A stretch of DNA of 20,285 nucleotides from a virus, in the IMG/VR virus record IMGVR_UViG_3300031975_000308, positions 1 to 20,285 of that record. One strand, written 5' to 3'. The position numbers were made by a program, and so were the translations under genes. This document shows, in pieces, positions 20,275 to 20,285 of this stretch (its first letter is position 1; each line of letters starts with the position of its first letter). A model generated the notes under the pieces. That model had not been told where the DNA came from. It searched no databases and saw only the letters and a program-made list of their open reading frames with translations.

Positions 20275-20285
20275 TATTTTACCTC

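Overview
This window looks like part of the genome of a lytic tailed phage of an aquatic, probably marine, bacterium. Every supported gene lies on the minus strand, so transcription runs from high to low coordinates. The DNA is A+T-rich and packed: many genes overlap by 1-30 bases through ATGA or TAATG junctions, and most carry an AGGAG-type ribosome binding site. No tRNA, rRNA, CRISPR array, insertion sequence or integrase was seen. The gene set (split family A DNA polymerase, Sak4-like ATPase, B12-dependent ribonucleotide reductase, DUF3310, 2OG-Fe(II) oxygenase, amidoligase module) fits phages of marine alphaproteobacteria or similar hosts. The host assignment is inference.

Layout in the direction of transcription. 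(1) 20274-19955: two small genes. (2) 19858-17488: an amidoligase with a built-in zinc ribbon, then a class II glutamine amidotransferase, behind a near-consensus promoter (19923-19951) that lies inside a two-block 50-bp palindrome. (3) 17487-16983: the only long non-coding stretch. It holds two mirror-image arrays of four short repeats on a 10-11 bp period, an A+T-rich palindrome between them, a strong hairpin, a leftward promoter and a structured leader. It is a candidate replication origin or regulatory hub. (4) 16982-12840: a run of about eighteen small, mostly unknown genes, with a HExxH metalloprotein and a gamma-glutamylcyclotransferase among them. (5) 12827-4547: 2OG-Fe(II) oxygenase, then the replication and recombination block: Cas4-like nuclease, Sak4-like ATPase, a probable ssDNA-binding protein, a UDG-like/3'-5' exonuclease protein, two small genes, the polymerase domain of family A DNA polymerase, a DUF3987-like ATPase and a PD-(D/E)XK nuclease. 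(6) 4470-2548: class II ribonucleotide reductase behind its own promoter. (7) 2439-1: a small unknown gene, an HTH-metallophosphoesterase, a cysteine-rich metallothionein-like peptide, and small membrane proteins ending in a holin-like gene cut by the window edge.

How the parts work together. The reductase supplies dNTPs; the polymerase halves, helicase-like ATPase, recombination ATPase, ssDNA-binding protein and nucleases copy and recombine the genome. The amidotransferase probably feeds ammonia to the amidoligase, and the cyclotransferase may act on the gamma-glutamyl or amide products. Five extended -10 promoters (TGnTATAAT) mark operon starts for host sigma-70 RNA polymerase.

The main points for follow-up are the mirrored repeat arrays at 17283-17321 and 17446-17484, the DNA polymerase split between exonuclease motifs II and III with two genes in the gap, the palindromic operator in front of the amidoligase, the paired hairpins with a compensatory base change in the 17.1-kb leader, and the metallothionein-like peptide.
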